Source: G963668605 sp963793625
GTDB taxonomy: Bacteria; Acidobacteriota; Terriglobia; Bryobacterales; Bryobacteraceae
NCBI GenBank assembly: GCA_963793625.1
Contig: CAWCAT010000015.1
Span: 62,001-126,000, forward strand
Length of the DNA stretch: 64,000 nt
Reading direction: 5' to 3'
The notes under the pieces were generated by a model. The model was not told the origin of the DNA. It was given only the letters and a program-made list of their open reading frames with translations, and searched no databases. Of this stretch, positions 7,273 through 17,702 are shown piece by piece. A program made the translations under genes and the position numbers. Positions within the stretch are counted from its first letter, which is position 1. Each line of letters begins with the position of its first letter.

Positions 7273-9612
7273 ATGGCTGCTGACAACAAGCTTGAACTCG
7301 TCGTTGAAGTTGACACCGACAAAGCCAATGCTTCGATCAAGAGCATCAACTCCGGACTGTCGAGTATCGAGTCCACCGCCGCGAAGGCCGCTCGTGGGGC
7401 CTCGCAGGGCATCGACGGGATTACGGTGTCGATGAGCAAGGGAGTTGTTGCCGGGAATCTTTTCGCGGACGCGATCAAGGGTGCCATCGAGAAGCTGAAG
7501 GAGTGGACGATCGGCGCTGCTCAAATGGCGGCGCACGAAGTGAAGCTGGAAGCCTCCGGGCTCGCGCTTGCCAAGGCGCACGGAGTCGCGAGTGCGGAGT
7601 TCAGCAAAACGGTGGAAGCCGTCCGTAAAATCGGCTACCACGGCGAGGAGGCGATCCATGCGGTCACCAGACTGATGGTTGCCGACATGGATCTGTCGAA
7701 AGCGCAGGGTCTGGCGAAAATCGCCAAGGATGCCGCCGCAATTGAGAATATCGCTGCCGGCGAGGCCTTGGATAAACTTCTGCTTGCCATCGAGTCGGGA
7801 GCCTCGCGCGGCCTCCGGACCATGGGCATATTCGTGGATCTCCAGAAGGAGGTGCAGATCGAGGAGCTGAAGCGCGGCAAGACGCTCGATGAGAGCGAGA
7901 CCAAGCAGATTCGCTACAACGCCGTGTTGCGCGAGGCAGCCAAGATTCAGGGCGCTGCGGCAGGTGCATCGGGAACAGCAGAAGCACAAGCCAAGGCTCT
8001 CGCGCGTGAAGTTACCGAACTCAAAGAAGCCGTCGGCGCAGCCTTCCAGGATCAGTTCCGGTCTTTGGTCGGCCACCTGCGCGAACTGGTTCGTTTCCTG
8101 GAACACAACACCGACTGGATCGCGAAGTTCGGCCAGGTGGCACTGTGGCTTTCGGGCGCGCTGGCAACGGCTGCGATCGCGACGAAGATCTCTGGAATTG
8201 CTGCGAGCATTGGTTCGCTCGGTGCGGCATTGGCGGCGAACCCGCTCGGTTTGCTCGCTGGTGGTGTGATCCTCGCAGGCGCGGCCATCTACAAGACCTA
8301 TTCCGATACCCAGGAACAACTGCAGGACCGCTGGCAGCAGCAACAAGGACAGCAGATCCGCAACCTGATCGCTTCCGGTAAGTCGCTCGATGAACTTCGC
8401 AAGATGGGGCTCAAGGATGAGGAGATCAAAGTCGCAACCGCAGGGCATAAGGCTTTGCCCGGCGAGAGCTTTGAGGTCTCCGGCCCGAAGATCAACGTTG
8501 ACCGTGGTCCGGATCTCGACGCACTGAAGCTTGGGGCTGAGATCCACAAGAAGCAGGGAGACGCTCTCAAATCCGCGAACGAACTTTACATGCGGGCAAT
8601 GGAAGAGCGCAAGAGCGCCGAGCATGACGTAACCCGGCAGCAGATCGAAGACTCGATGAAAGTGATCGAGGCGACGCAGTCGGAAGCCACCGCCGCACGG
8701 GAATCGCTCAATGTGATCCTGCTCTCGCGGCAGGAGTACGCGGCCGGGGTTGCGAAACTGCGGGAGGAAGAGCGGCGGGAAATTGCGCAGCGATCCTCGT
8801 TTGTAGATGAAAAAGGCGTGCTGCATCGGTTCAAGCTGGATCCGGCGGTGCTGGAGAAAGTTCACGAGGCAACGGCAGAGAAGATCGCAGCATTCGACAT
8901 CAAGTTCAACGAGGAGCAGGCCCGACGGCTGGAGCAAATGTGGAAGGCGCTCGGAGCTCGGCTCCACAGCAACCTCGAGCAGTATGTGATCGAGCCAGTG
9001 CGCCAGGACCTGGCCCTCTGGCAGCAGTCGTTCGAACTCGATGAAAAGCGCCAGGATCAGCAACTCGGTATCGAGAAATCGGCCGTGCAGCAGCGGCGCG
9101 ATCTGTCACTGGCTCAACTCGATGCGATTGACACTTACACGTTGCGCGACAAGGTCGCACTCGAGCAGACGAAAACCCAGATTGAGATTCAGGCGATTCG
9201 CGAGCGCACCGCGATCGAACTCCAGGAGATAGAGCGGCGAACGGAACATGACATCCGGGAAGCCGAGCGCGCGGCGTATGCCAAAGGCATCTTCGATGAA
9301 GAACGCATCAGCCAGATCACCAGTCGCATCCGCACGCTCGGGGATCAGGAGAAGGCGGCGACCCGCGCTGCAATGACCTCTGAGGTGTCGGTGGCGGAGG
9401 TGAAGGGCGCCGCGGCCACGAAGCCGCCGTCGGATACGACATCCACGCGAGCGCCGTCGATGTCTGCAATACCTGCGGGCCGCAGCGGCGAAATCGCTGT
9501 GCCGGTCCTCCCTAATCCCATCCGCGCCGACTGGTCCGAAGAGATCGGATTTGAGCGAGCACTTTGCCGGCTCCGTTGCTGTTTGCAAAACCAGCCCACG
9601 ATTATTTATTGA
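7273..9612 (+). CDS. Phage tape-measure-like protein, isolated
   Basis: The 779-residue protein starts MAADNKLELVVEVDTDKANA and has the repeated alanine-rich helices typical of tail tape-measure proteins. A hydrophobic section lies about residues 290-345 (VALWLSGALATAAIATKISG, later NPLGLLAGGVILAGAAIY). A long charged coiled-coil follows in the second half (KRQDQQLGIEKSAVQQRRDL region). The last residues (ALCRLRCCLQNQPTIIY) look out of character and suggest the original C-terminus was lost. No other phage structural, lysis or integrase gene is nearby. The ribosome-binding site is weak. It may be a stray prophage remnant or part of a contractile-tail-like system elsewhere. Confidence 0.6.
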   Translation: MAADNKLELVVEVDTDKANASIKSINSGLSSIESTAAKAARGASQGIDGITVSMSKGVVAGNLFADAIKGAIEKLKEWTIGAAQMAAHEVKLEASGLALAKAHGVASAEFSKTVEAVRKIGYHGEEAIHAVTRLMVADMDLSKAQGLAKIAKDAAAIENIAAGEALDKLLLAIESGASRGLRTMGIFVDLQKEVQIEELKRGKTLDESETKQIRYNAVLREAAKIQGAAAGASGTAEAQAKALAREVTELKEAVGAAFQDQFRSLVGHLRELVRFLEHNTDWIAKFGQVALWLSGALATAAIATKISGIAASIGSLGAALAANPLGLLAGGVILAGAAIYKTYSDTQEQLQDRWQQQQGQQIRNLIASGKSLDELRKMGLKDEEIKVATAGHKALPGESFEVSGPKINVDRGPDLDALKLGAEIHKKQGDALKSANELYMRAMEERKSAEHDVTRQQIEDSMKVIEATQSEATAARESLNVILLSRQEYAAGVAKLREEERREIAQRSSFVDEKGVLHRFKLDPAVLEKVHEATAEKIAAFDIKFNEEQARRLEQMWKALGARLHSNLEQYVIEPVRQDLALWQQSFELDEKRQDQQLGIEKSAVQQRRDLSLAQLDAIDTYTLRDKVALEQTKTQIEIQAIRERTAIELQEIERRTEHDIREAERAAYAKGIFDEERISQITSRIRTLGDQEKAATRAAMTSEVSVAEVKGAAATKPPSDTTSTRAPSMSAIPAGRSGEIAVPVLPNPIRADWSEEIGFERALCRLRCCLQNQPTIIY

Positions 9613-9672
9613 CTATTCAGATTCTTTAATCTTTATTTAATTGACTATTCAGATTCTTTGCTCTTTAATAGA
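9608..9672 (+). promoter_or_regulatory. AT-rich tandem 20-bp direct repeats with promoter-like elements
   Basis: The 20-base sequence ATTGACTATTCAGATTCTTT occurs at 9608-9627 and again at 9640-9659, a 32-bp period equal to about three helical turns. Each copy begins with a TTGACT -35-like element and is followed about 19 bases later by an AT-rich -10 candidate (TATTTA; TAATAG). The region is strikingly AT-rich within GC-rich surroundings and ends just before the GntR gene. It may hold tandem promoters and a binding site for that regulator. Confidence 0.55.
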
Positions 9673-9698
9673 TTAGAGATCATCATGGAGCTTTGCCA

Positions 9699-10421
9699 GT
9701 GACCACGACCGATCCGTTCACGGAACTGCAGTTCCGGTCCCGCTCCGACGCGGTGGCGGAGAAACTTCGCGACGCGATTCTGGCCGGAACCCTCAAACCC
9801 GGGGACCGGCTGATTGAGCAGAAACTGGCCGCCCGCTTCGGCGTCGGGCAGCCCACCTTGCGGGAAGCGCTAAAGGACCTCGAACTGCAGGGTTTCGTCC
9901 GCAAATCGCCCAATAAAGGCAGCCACGTCACGCAGATGACCCACCAGGACTTCTGCCGCATTCTTGAGGTGCGGATGGCTCTGGAGATCCTGGCCATCGA
10001 TCTGGCGGCTCCAAACATGACCGACGCCGCCCTGTCGGCGCTCGAGAAGATCGTTGCAACGCTGGAGGCGTCCGCCGCCGCACTGGATCTCGCGACATTT
10101 CACAAGCACGACTTGATATTTCATCGTACGATCTGGGACCTCGCGGAGAACGAGTACCTGGGAACGACGCTGGAGCGCGTTGCTTTCGGGCTGTTCGCGT
10201 TCGTGCTGTTGCAGCGCCCGCCGGGACAATCCGGGAACGAGTTTCTGGCTGCCGCGGAGCAGCACAAGGAAATCCTGGCGGGGCTCCGATCGCGAGATCC
10301 GGACATCGCCAGGGAGGCATTCGTAAGGAGCACGCTCAAGTTCTGGGGCGAGCAGCACCAGGTCAGCATTTCACGGACTGTCCACCGCTTGGATAAGGCC
10401 GTGAGTTTGATTTTCCGGTAG
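9699..10421 (+). CDS. GntR/FadR-family transcriptional regulator
   Basis: The protein has an N-terminal winged helix (AEKLRDAILAGTLKPGDRLIE, then LAARFGVGQPTLREALKDLE) and an all-helical FCD-type effector domain from about residue 90. GTG 9699 is preferred over TTG 9693 because the GGAG at 9687-9690 is eight bases from the GTG and only two from the TTG. FCD regulators usually bind small carboxylates or sugar acids and leave DNA on binding. It lies directly upstream of, and in the same direction as, a receptor gene, which is the probable target along with its own promoter repeats. Confidence 0.88.
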   Translation: MTTTDPFTELQFRSRSDAVAEKLRDAILAGTLKPGDRLIEQKLAARFGVGQPTLREALKDLELQGFVRKSPNKGSHVTQMTHQDFCRILEVRMALEILAIDLAAPNMTDAALSALEKIVATLEASAAALDLATFHKHDLIFHRTIWDLAENEYLGTTLERVAFGLFAFVLLQRPPGQSGNEFLAAAEQHKEILAGLRSRDPDIAREAFVRSTLKFWGEQHQVSISRTVHRLDKAVSLIFR

Positions 10422-10464
10422 AGACGCGTTAGTCGATTCCCGGATGCAGAGGAGCACAGCGAGT

Positions 10465-13400
10465 ATGTTCAAATTCAGATACGCGATCGCCATCCTGATG
10501 GCCGCGGCGCCGGTACTGGCGCAAAGCATCACCGGATCCATTGTCGGATCGGTGAAGGACCCGACTGGCCTCGCCATTTTCGGCGCGGAGGTCACTTTGT
10601 CGCAGGTGGCTACCGGCGCGGCGCGGCGGGCGGCGACGAACGAAACTGGCGACTTCGTATTCACCACGCTGAATCCCGGCGAATACTCGCTGGCGATCTC
10701 GTCGTCCGGATTCAAGAGAGTGCAAAAGTCGGGACTGCAGTTGAGCGCGGCCGAAACGCTGCCGGCCGGCACGTTCCGGCTGGAGGTCGGCGGCGTCACG
10801 GAGACCGTTTCGGTCACGGCCGAGGGCGCGGCGGTGCAGACGGCAAGCTCGGAGCGGGCGGGCCTGGTGACCACTTCGCAAATCGAAGGACTGGCGATCC
10901 GCGGACGCAACGTCACGTCGCTGCTGCAACTGCTGCCGGGCGTGGTGGACGTGCAGGAAAACGAATCGTTGACTCACAACTGGAACATTAACGCGCTGGG
11001 GAACCGCCGCAACAACAACAATATGTCGCTCGACGGCATCTCGTTGAACGACATCGGCAACAACTACAACTCGATGGTGCTGGTTTCGATGGACTCGGTG
11101 GCGGAGGTGAAGGTGCTGCTGAGCAACTTCCAGGCGGAATACGGCAAGTTCTCCGGCGCGAACGTCCAGATGATCACCAAGTCGGGGACGAAGCAGTTTC
11201 ACGGGCTGGGCTCCTACTTCAAGCGCCACGAGCAGTTCAACGCGAACAACTTTTTCAACAATCGGCTCGGTGCGGCGAACCCGCGCTACCGGTTCAACAC
11301 CTGGAGCTACGCTTTGGGCGGCCCGGTCTACATTCCGAGTAAGTTCAACCGGAACAAAGAAAAGCTGTTCTTCTTCTGGTCGCAGGAATACTGGCCGTTG
11401 CGCGCGCCGCAGCCGATCGCGCAGCGCACAGTGCCCACAGAACTGGAGCGAGAAGGAGACTTTTCCCAATCTCTCGAACTCAACGGGCGGCCGGTTTCGG
11501 TTCTCGACCCCAACGACGCGCCAGCCGTGCCCGGGAACCGCGTGCCGGCCAACGCTCCTCAACAAAGACGGGCAGGCGCTGCTGAAAGTGCTGCCGCAGC
11601 CGAATTTCCTGAACCGGGCGGTCTCGGCGCGGAAGCTACAATTACATATATCAGTCGGAGCTGTACACCCCGAAGCAGTCCAACACGCTGAAGCTGGATT
11701 ACCAGATCGATTCGACCAATCTGGTCTCCGGAACGGCGGTGATCCGGCGGGACACGCAGACGGGCCGACAGGCCTGCCGTCGTCGGGCTCGGCGAACTGG
11801 CCCCAGATGGTGAAGACGTTCAACACCAACGGCTACATGCTCGGCGTCCGGTATCACCGTATCCTCTCGCCGACGCTCGTGAACGAGTTTATCTTTGGCC
11901 ACGGGCACCGGCCGCAGGACGATGTCTACAGCGAAGACGACCTGGCGCGGAGCGAACCGCGAAAAGGTGGGATTCCGGGTCGGGCAGTTCAACGGGGACG
12001 CAAATCCGCTGAAGATCATCCCGAACGCCACCTTCGGGGGCGTCACGAACGCCGCAAACCTGTTTACCGAGGGCCGCTTCCCGCTGACTACCACGCTGGA
12101 CACCCTTAATTTCGCCGAGAACCTCAGCAAGACCGCCGGCCGCCACACGCTGAAGGCGGGCTTCGCGCTCGAGCGCGTCATGACCGACGCCCGCACCGGC
12201 GCCATCTTCAACGGGGCTTTCGACTTCGCCAACAACTCGAACAATCCGCTGAACACCGGGTATGCCTACGCGAATGCGGCTATGGGCGTCTTCACGTCGT
12301 ACACCGAGTCTTCCGGCCGGCCGTATTCGCAGCCGCCGCGCGACGACGCTGGAATGGTTCGCGCAGGACAACTGGAAGGCAACGCGGCGGCTCACGCTAG
12401 ACCTGGGACTCCGGTTCACCTGGATGCCGCCAATCTATGACGTGGACAACCTGATTCGGGCTTTGCGCCCGATCGGTACGATCCGCGCGCAAGGGTGCGG
12501 CTGATCGAGCCGCGGATGGTGGACGGGCGCCGCGCCGGCGTCCACCCGGTCACGGGACAGGTGTATGCCGCCACCCTGATCGGCGCGATCGCGCCCGGGA
12601 CGGGAGACCTCGAGAACGGGCATGGCGCTGCCGCTGAAGGACTCCTCCCTGCCGCGCTCCCTGATGAAGACGCCGGCGTGCGGTTGCCCCGCGGGTGGGA
12701 TTTGCCTACGACGTATTCGGCAACGGCAAGACGGCCATCCGGGGCGGCGCGGGCTTGTTCTACAACCGCGATGCGATGGAGACGATGGTCGGACTTCACC
12801 GCGCAGGCGCCGTACATGGTACACCCCAATGGTGTACTTCGGCACGCTCCCAACGCTGCTCTCGTCGGCCGGGCAGCGGCTTCCCCAGACAATTCTTGGA
12901 ATCGACGGGACGGGCGTGGCACCGAAGGTCATCAATTACAGCATCTCCGTGCAGCAGGCGCTGGGGTTCGCGACCATGCTGGACGTCGGCTACGTGGGCT
13001 CGCTGGGCCGCAATCTCATGTGGCAGCGAAACCTCAACGCGATCCCGTTCGGGTCCACCTTTAACCCGGCGAATGCCGATCCCACGAACGGCCGTCCGCT
13101 GGCCAACGCCTTCTTGCGTCCCTATACGGGCTACGAGGATATCAATTTCCGCGAATGGGCCGGCAGCTCGAACTACCATTCGATGCAGGTGCAGGTGAAC
13201 CGGCGATTCGCGAAGGGGCTGCAACTGGGTGCATCGTGGACGTGGTCGAAGGCCATGGACTACACCGACGCACACAACCAGAACGTGTCGACGCTCCTGC
13301 CGGTGCGGGTGTGGAACTACGGCCTCGCCAGCTTCGACCGGACGCATGTTCTGAAGGTCAACTGGTTGTACGCTCTGCCGAAGTCACCGTGGCGGGCGGC

Positions 13401-13896
13401 TGCGGCGCGCGCTGTGCTGGACAACTGGCAGGTCTCGGGAATCGCCAGCTTCGTGAGCGGCCAGCCGATGGGCGTCGGCTTCAGCACGGTCAACGCCCTC
13501 GACATCACCGGCTCGCCGACGGACGGGGCCCGCATCTACGTGACCGGAAACCCGGTGCTGCCGAAAGGCGAGCAGACCTTCAGCCAGAACTTCCGGAAAG
13601 ACGTCTTCCGAGTCCCGGCCGTCGGGACGGTGGGGAATGCGGCCAGGACGCTCTTCCGCGGACCGGGGGTCAACAATTGGGAGTCCGCGATCTTCAAGAA
13701 CTTCCCGATCCGGGAGCAGATGAAGCTCCAGTTCCGGTGCGAGCTGTACAACGCTTTCAACCACACGCAGTTCAGCACGGTGGACAACACGGCGCGGTTC
13801 GATGCGCAGGGCAATCAAACGAATTCGCGGCTGGGCGAGTTCACGGCGGCGCGGAATCCGCGTTTCGTGCAATTCGCGCTGCGGTTCACGTTCTAA
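10465..13896 (+). pseudogene. TonB-dependent receptor gene with about ten apparent frameshifts
   Basis: The gene starts at ATG 10465 with a signal peptide (FRYAIAILMAAAPVLAQ), a carboxypeptidase-like domain (SITGSIVGSVKDPTGLAIFG) and a plug, and ends with the family C-terminus (NPRFVQFALRFTF). Reading requires changes of frame near 11553, 11628, 11770, 11960, 12340, 12450, 12618, 12690, 12790 and 12825; residues on either side join smoothly into a normal receptor. The first 360 and last 400 residues are uninterrupted. So many single-base changes in the central third suggest decay or local consensus error. The upstream GntR gene probably controls it. Confidence 0.8.
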
Positions 13897-13903
13897 GGCA
13901 GAA

Positions 13904-13927
13904 GGGCGCGCCCTCGGAGGCGCGCCC
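13904..13927 (+). terminator. Hairpin after receptor gene
   Basis: A perfect inverted repeat GGGCGCGCC / GGCGCGCCC with a six-base loop lies seven bases after the receptor stop codon. There is no clear T tract, so termination would depend on hairpin stability or Rho. Confidence 0.6.
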
Positions 13928-14037
13928 GGCCGTGCGCCGTTTCCGGGTCTGCTACTCCCAGTAAACGCGCGCTCGTTGAGGGTGCATGCTGGACTGACGC
14001 GAAATCACTCAACACGCCACCGGCGCGCTTTTCACTA

Positions 14038-14415
14038 TTGGCGAAGGTCACGGAACCAGCGACGCCGGTAAAGCGGGAATTTCCACTGACCCTGGCCCCG
14101 TACGGTTGGCGCGACGGCATCGCACAATCCTCGCCGTTGGTCAGCAAGCGCTATCAGGAATCCGGGTTACGGGAACCGCTGAATAGCATTCGTATCAATC
14201 CGGAAACGGCGGCAAGCGCCGGGGTGAAGGACGCCATTGTGGCTGTGGTCGAAACACCCGCCGGCAACACGCGCTGCATGGTCATCGTAGATAACTCAGT
14301 GCAGCCCGGCGTACTGGAAGCAGCGACTGGTGCACAGTCCGGAGTGCTCGACATTGCAGAGGTGGAATCGGATGGCACATGGCGCGTATCGAGCGCCAGG
14401 ATCCGGAGGGCATAA
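14038..14415 (+). pseudogene. C-terminal molybdopterin-binding domain fragment of an oxidoreductase
   Basis: The 125-residue frame has the look of the molybdopterin-dinucleotide-binding C-terminal domain of DMSO-reductase-type enzymes: FPLTLAPYGWRDG, then SPLVSKRYQESGLRE, INPETAASAGVKD, VVETPAGNTRCMV and VQPGVLEAATG. The final piece DGTWRVSSARIRRA also fits the family end. The large catalytic part is absent; upstream sequence after 13930 does not continue it. The stop codon overlaps the next gene as TAATG, so the fragment may still be translated and coupled to the following gene. Confidence 0.6.
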
Positions 14416-16377
14416 TGGCACACACAACAGAACCGAAACATCGCTTTCCCACCATGGGCAAAGCATCACGTAGGGATTTCCTGGCTTCTGCGGGGGCGCT
14501 GGCGGGCGCGCCGGCCGAGGCCCCGCGTCAGAGCGGTTTTGCTCCGCAATCCAAGCCGAAGCAGATCGGCGACAACCTTTTCCTGTTCGAGGACACCTGC
14601 AACGTTCTACCTGATCCGGGACGGGTCGAACGGTGTGCTGATCGACTTCGGCTCCGGCAAGATTCTCGATCATCTGGCTGCCTTGGGTGTCACTAAAATC
14701 GACTGGGTCCTACACACTCACCACCACCGGGACCAGTGCCAGGGCGACAAGAAAGCCGCTGCGCGTGGCATTCCCATCGCAGTGCCGGCTCACGAGAAGC
14801 ACCTCTTCGCGGACGCACGAAATTTTTGGCGCAACCGGCGCATCTTTCACCTCTACTACGTCCGCAATGATTTCAACACCCTCACTGACAACGTCCCGGT
14901 CGAGCGGGCGCTGTCGGACTATTCTACTTTCAAATGGCGCAACCTCGAATTCTATGTGCTGCCGACGCCCGGCCACACCCTCGGCTCCATTACCTTACTG
15001 GCCACGGTCGGGGGGCGCAAGGTGGCGTTCTCGGGCGACCTCATGTACGCTCCGGGCAAGATCCAGAACCTGTACGACACGCAAGTCAATTACGGCGGCT
15101 CCGAGGGCATCGACTTGGGAATCTACTCCCTCGAAAGGCTGCGGGAGCTGAAGCCCTCGCTGTTGTGCCCTTCGCATGGCGAGCCGCTGCCAGACCCGGA
15201 CGCTGGCATGCGCGAGACGGTGAAGCGCCTGACGGACTACTACCGCTTCCAGACCGGAGGCGAGCCCATCGAGACCTATCGCCCGTACGCTGTGAGCCCG
15301 CACCTGGTGGCCCACTACCAGACGATGTCATCCTTCTATGCCATCATTTCGAATTCCGGGAAGGCGCTTTTCATCGACTATGGTTCTGCCTCGGGGACGC
15401 AGTTCGGCACCTTCGAGCGAGCCACGGCAGCCACCGGCCGCATCCGGTTTGTGGAACACTCCATTGCTGAGTTGAAGCGGACCTATGGACTGAAGAGCGT
15501 GGACGTCGCCATGCCGAGCCACATGCACGACGACCATATGAACGGCTTTCCACACCTTGCGCGACATCACGGCACCAAAATGTGGTGCTACGAGAACATG
15601 GTCGATGTCTTCCAGAACCCACGCGGATACAACCTCGGCTGCATTCTGGGCGAGCCCTTCAAGATCGACCGTTCCTTCCGGCATGGGGAGAAGTTCCGGT
15701 GGGAGGAGTTCGAGTTCGAGGTGACCCACTCCCCAGGGCACACTGAGTACCAGATGGCGCTCTTCTCGACCATTGACGGGCAGAAGGTGGCCTTCACCGG
15801 CGACGCCTTCTTCCCCAATCCCCGTAACGACGGGACTCTACGACACAACATCATCTTCCGCAACCATGTCGAAAACGACAGCCACTTGAAGTCGATCCAC
15901 AATCTTGTGGCGCATGAGCCCTCGCTCGTGTGTCCCGGGCACGGCAAGCCCTTTCCAGTGGACCGGGCCATCATGTTGGCTACCGAAAAGAAGTTCCGCC
16001 GCCAGCAACAGCTTTTCGAGGACATCCTGCCTGATGGAGAAGTGAACTTCGGGCTCGATCCGAGTTGGGTAAAGCTGTACCCGTATCAGATCCTCGTGGC
16101 TCCCGGACAGACCCGCAGCATCCGCGTCGAAGCGCAAAACTACAACCTGGCGCCCATGAAGATTGAGGCGGCCCTGGTGGCGCCTTCTGAATGGCGTGTC
16201 GAGCCGGATGTGGTGAAGTTCGAGATTCCCGGGCGAAACGAAGCCCGGCGCGAGATCAAGATCACCATCCCGAAGAATTGGACTCCGCCCGGGCCCCGAT
16301 TTGCCATTGCCCTAGACGTCCTGCGCGACGGCAAATACCTCGGGCAAGTTACCGAAGCGGTAGTGGACATTGGATAA
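14415..16377 (+). CDS. Tandem metallo-beta-lactamase-fold hydrolase, Tat-type signal, one frameshift
   Basis: ATG 14415 overlaps the preceding stop codon. The N-terminus carries a twin-arginine-like signal (ASRRDFLASAGALAGAP). One extra T at about 14604 breaks the frame: DTCNV must be joined to YLIRDGSNGVL. The first hydrolase domain has the metal motif HTHHHRDQ and PGHTLGS with SGDLMY. The second has SHMHDDHMNG, SPGHTEYQ and TGDAFFP. A C-terminal beta-rich tail (about 80 residues, WVKLYPYQILVAPGQTRS onward) resembles an Ig-like domain. Two complete metallo-hydrolase domains in one exported protein are unusual; substrate unknown. The single indel could be a consensus error. Confidence 0.75.
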
Positions 16378-16707
16378 TGGATCAGCGTGAGACAGGCCGG
16401 CAATGCTCACCCGCGCCGGAGTCGCCGAACTCCGTGACCAGTGCGGGCGTCACGCCGGCCGCGGCACCTGCAACTCCAGCGACCAGTCCATGGCGAATTC
16501 ATGAAGCATGCCGAGGATCATTGACGTTCAACCGCGTATGGACCGGAAACATCGAGCCATTGCTCTGGCGGTCGATTGCGGGAGCTACCGGCGACAACCA
16601 AGCCAAAAGTCGTGAGCATTTAACGTGCTCTTCTCACGTGGTTTGGTTCGAGAGCGACTTTCTGCGGACCAAGCGCAACACTCTGGCCGTCATCACTGGC
16701 TAACGGG
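16378..16707. other. Intergenic stretch with a solitary insertion-sequence end
   Basis: The terminus TCCATGGCGAATTCAT appears at 16487-16502, in the same orientation as the copies starting at 6521 and 16708, but the sequence after about base 25 is unrelated to them. The part 16580-16703 is open (RSIAGATGDNQAKSREH, then SHVVWFESDFLRTKRNT, ending at TAA) and could be the tail of another transposase, which I could not identify. Confidence 0.45.
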
Positions 16708-17476
16708 TCCATGGCGAATTCATAAATCATGCGGCGATTGGAGTCTGATACAACCCTCGACAATGTCTTCGCCACCGGTAGGATTCGAAATCGATTGGTG
16801 ATGCCGATCCGTCAGCACCCGGCTCTGGCAGGCCGCCTTCCAACCCGGCATGCGTTCGATGGCCGTTATAGTTTCGATGGCCGTTATAGTAATGTTGGAA
16901 CTCGATTAGTTTTGCATCCAGATCGACGGCAGTCCAGAATAGGGTCCGGTCGAGGTACTCGCGTCGAAGCGTCCCAATCAGCCGCTCTACGAATGGATGC
17001 GATAGCGGCACGTATGGGACAGTCTTGATCTCCGTCACCTCGAGTACTCGAAGATTGGCTTTCCATTGGTGGAACCGATACAGCGGATCATGATCCGAGC
17101 TGAGGTATTTGGGTAGACTTTGTCCGCGAATCGCTCGATGGAACATGCAGCACAGCGCTACTCCGTCCACGGCGCCGCTGTGGACGCCAAACCCGATGAT
17201 GCGACGCGTAAATTGGTCCATTACAACGAGAACCCAATGGGTTCTCAAGGTGGCGGATTCGCATCGGAACAAATCGCAACTCCACAAACTGTCCTTCATG
17301 TGGCCGATAAACGTCAGCCAGGATGGACCTGCTGAGTCCGATTCCGGCAGGTAGTGAGCGCTCAGGATACGGCGAACAACATCCTTATCGATCTCGACAC
17401 CGAAAGCCAACCCGATCTGCTGGGCAATGCGGGGACAGCCCCCGGTAGTCAGGCCAATTTGGTAATTCGCCATGGA
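16708..17476 (-). mobile_element. 769-bp insertion sequence with 13-bp terminal inverted repeats, truncated transposase
   Basis: The left end TCCATGGCGAATT (16708-16720) is exactly repeated in inverse orientation as AATTCGCCATGGA at 17464-17476. Copies at 6521 and 16487 start at the same base, which supports this being a true terminus. The element holds only the C-terminal two-thirds of an integrase-core transposase, so it is probably an internally deleted copy moved by a full-length relative. I see no clear target-site duplication. An 18-bp tandem duplication lies at 16855-16890. Confidence 0.7.
16727..17473 (-). pseudogene. Integrase-core (DDE) transposase, N-terminus lost
   Basis: The product carries the rve-type catalytic core with D of SLWSCDLFRCES, D of YLSSDHDPLYRFH and E of HPFVERLIGTLRRE, all three acidic residues present. 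It ends YRWRRHCRGLYQTPIAA. The ATG at 17473 lies inside the terminal repeat, and upstream frame continues to 17647 through unrelated sequence including part of the 95-bp repeat. The usual N-terminal helix-turn-helix is missing. A hexapeptide duplication (YNGHRN then YNGHRT) comes from the tandem 18-bp repeat. Confidence 0.75.
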
Positions 17477-17607
17477 CAGCCGAAGAACCCAGTAACCCAG
17501 CCGCGCAGACACGGCCAAACGGGCGCGGAGACCGCGACCGCGAGGCATCGCGGTCAAAGCACCTCCGGGAGCAAGAACCACGTCCGCAACAGGACTCCCC
17601 CACAACC

Positions 17608-17702
17608 CCGCGTCACACAAAGCGTCATCCGGCCGCCGAATCGGCAATCGCCTCGTCTGACCGGAGCCTATTCACACCTATTCAGGCGGTCAGAGACCTA
17701 GC
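17608..17702 (+). repeat. 95-bp repeat, inverted copy of 2686-2780
   Basis: This copy matches the reverse complement of 2686-2780 with one mismatch. It lies 131 bases beyond the end of the 769-bp insertion sequence and not inside it. The two copies face each other across about 15 kb. Confidence 0.8.

Noticed and set aside
7228..9063. 611-codon open frame on the minus strand
   Set aside because: It is antisense to the tape-measure-like gene, rich in L/R/H/C as expected of GC-driven shadow frames, and has no domain or ribosome-binding site.
10429..11829. 466-codon open frame on the minus strand
   Set aside because: Antisense shadow of the receptor start region at 10465; composition is typical of a shadow.
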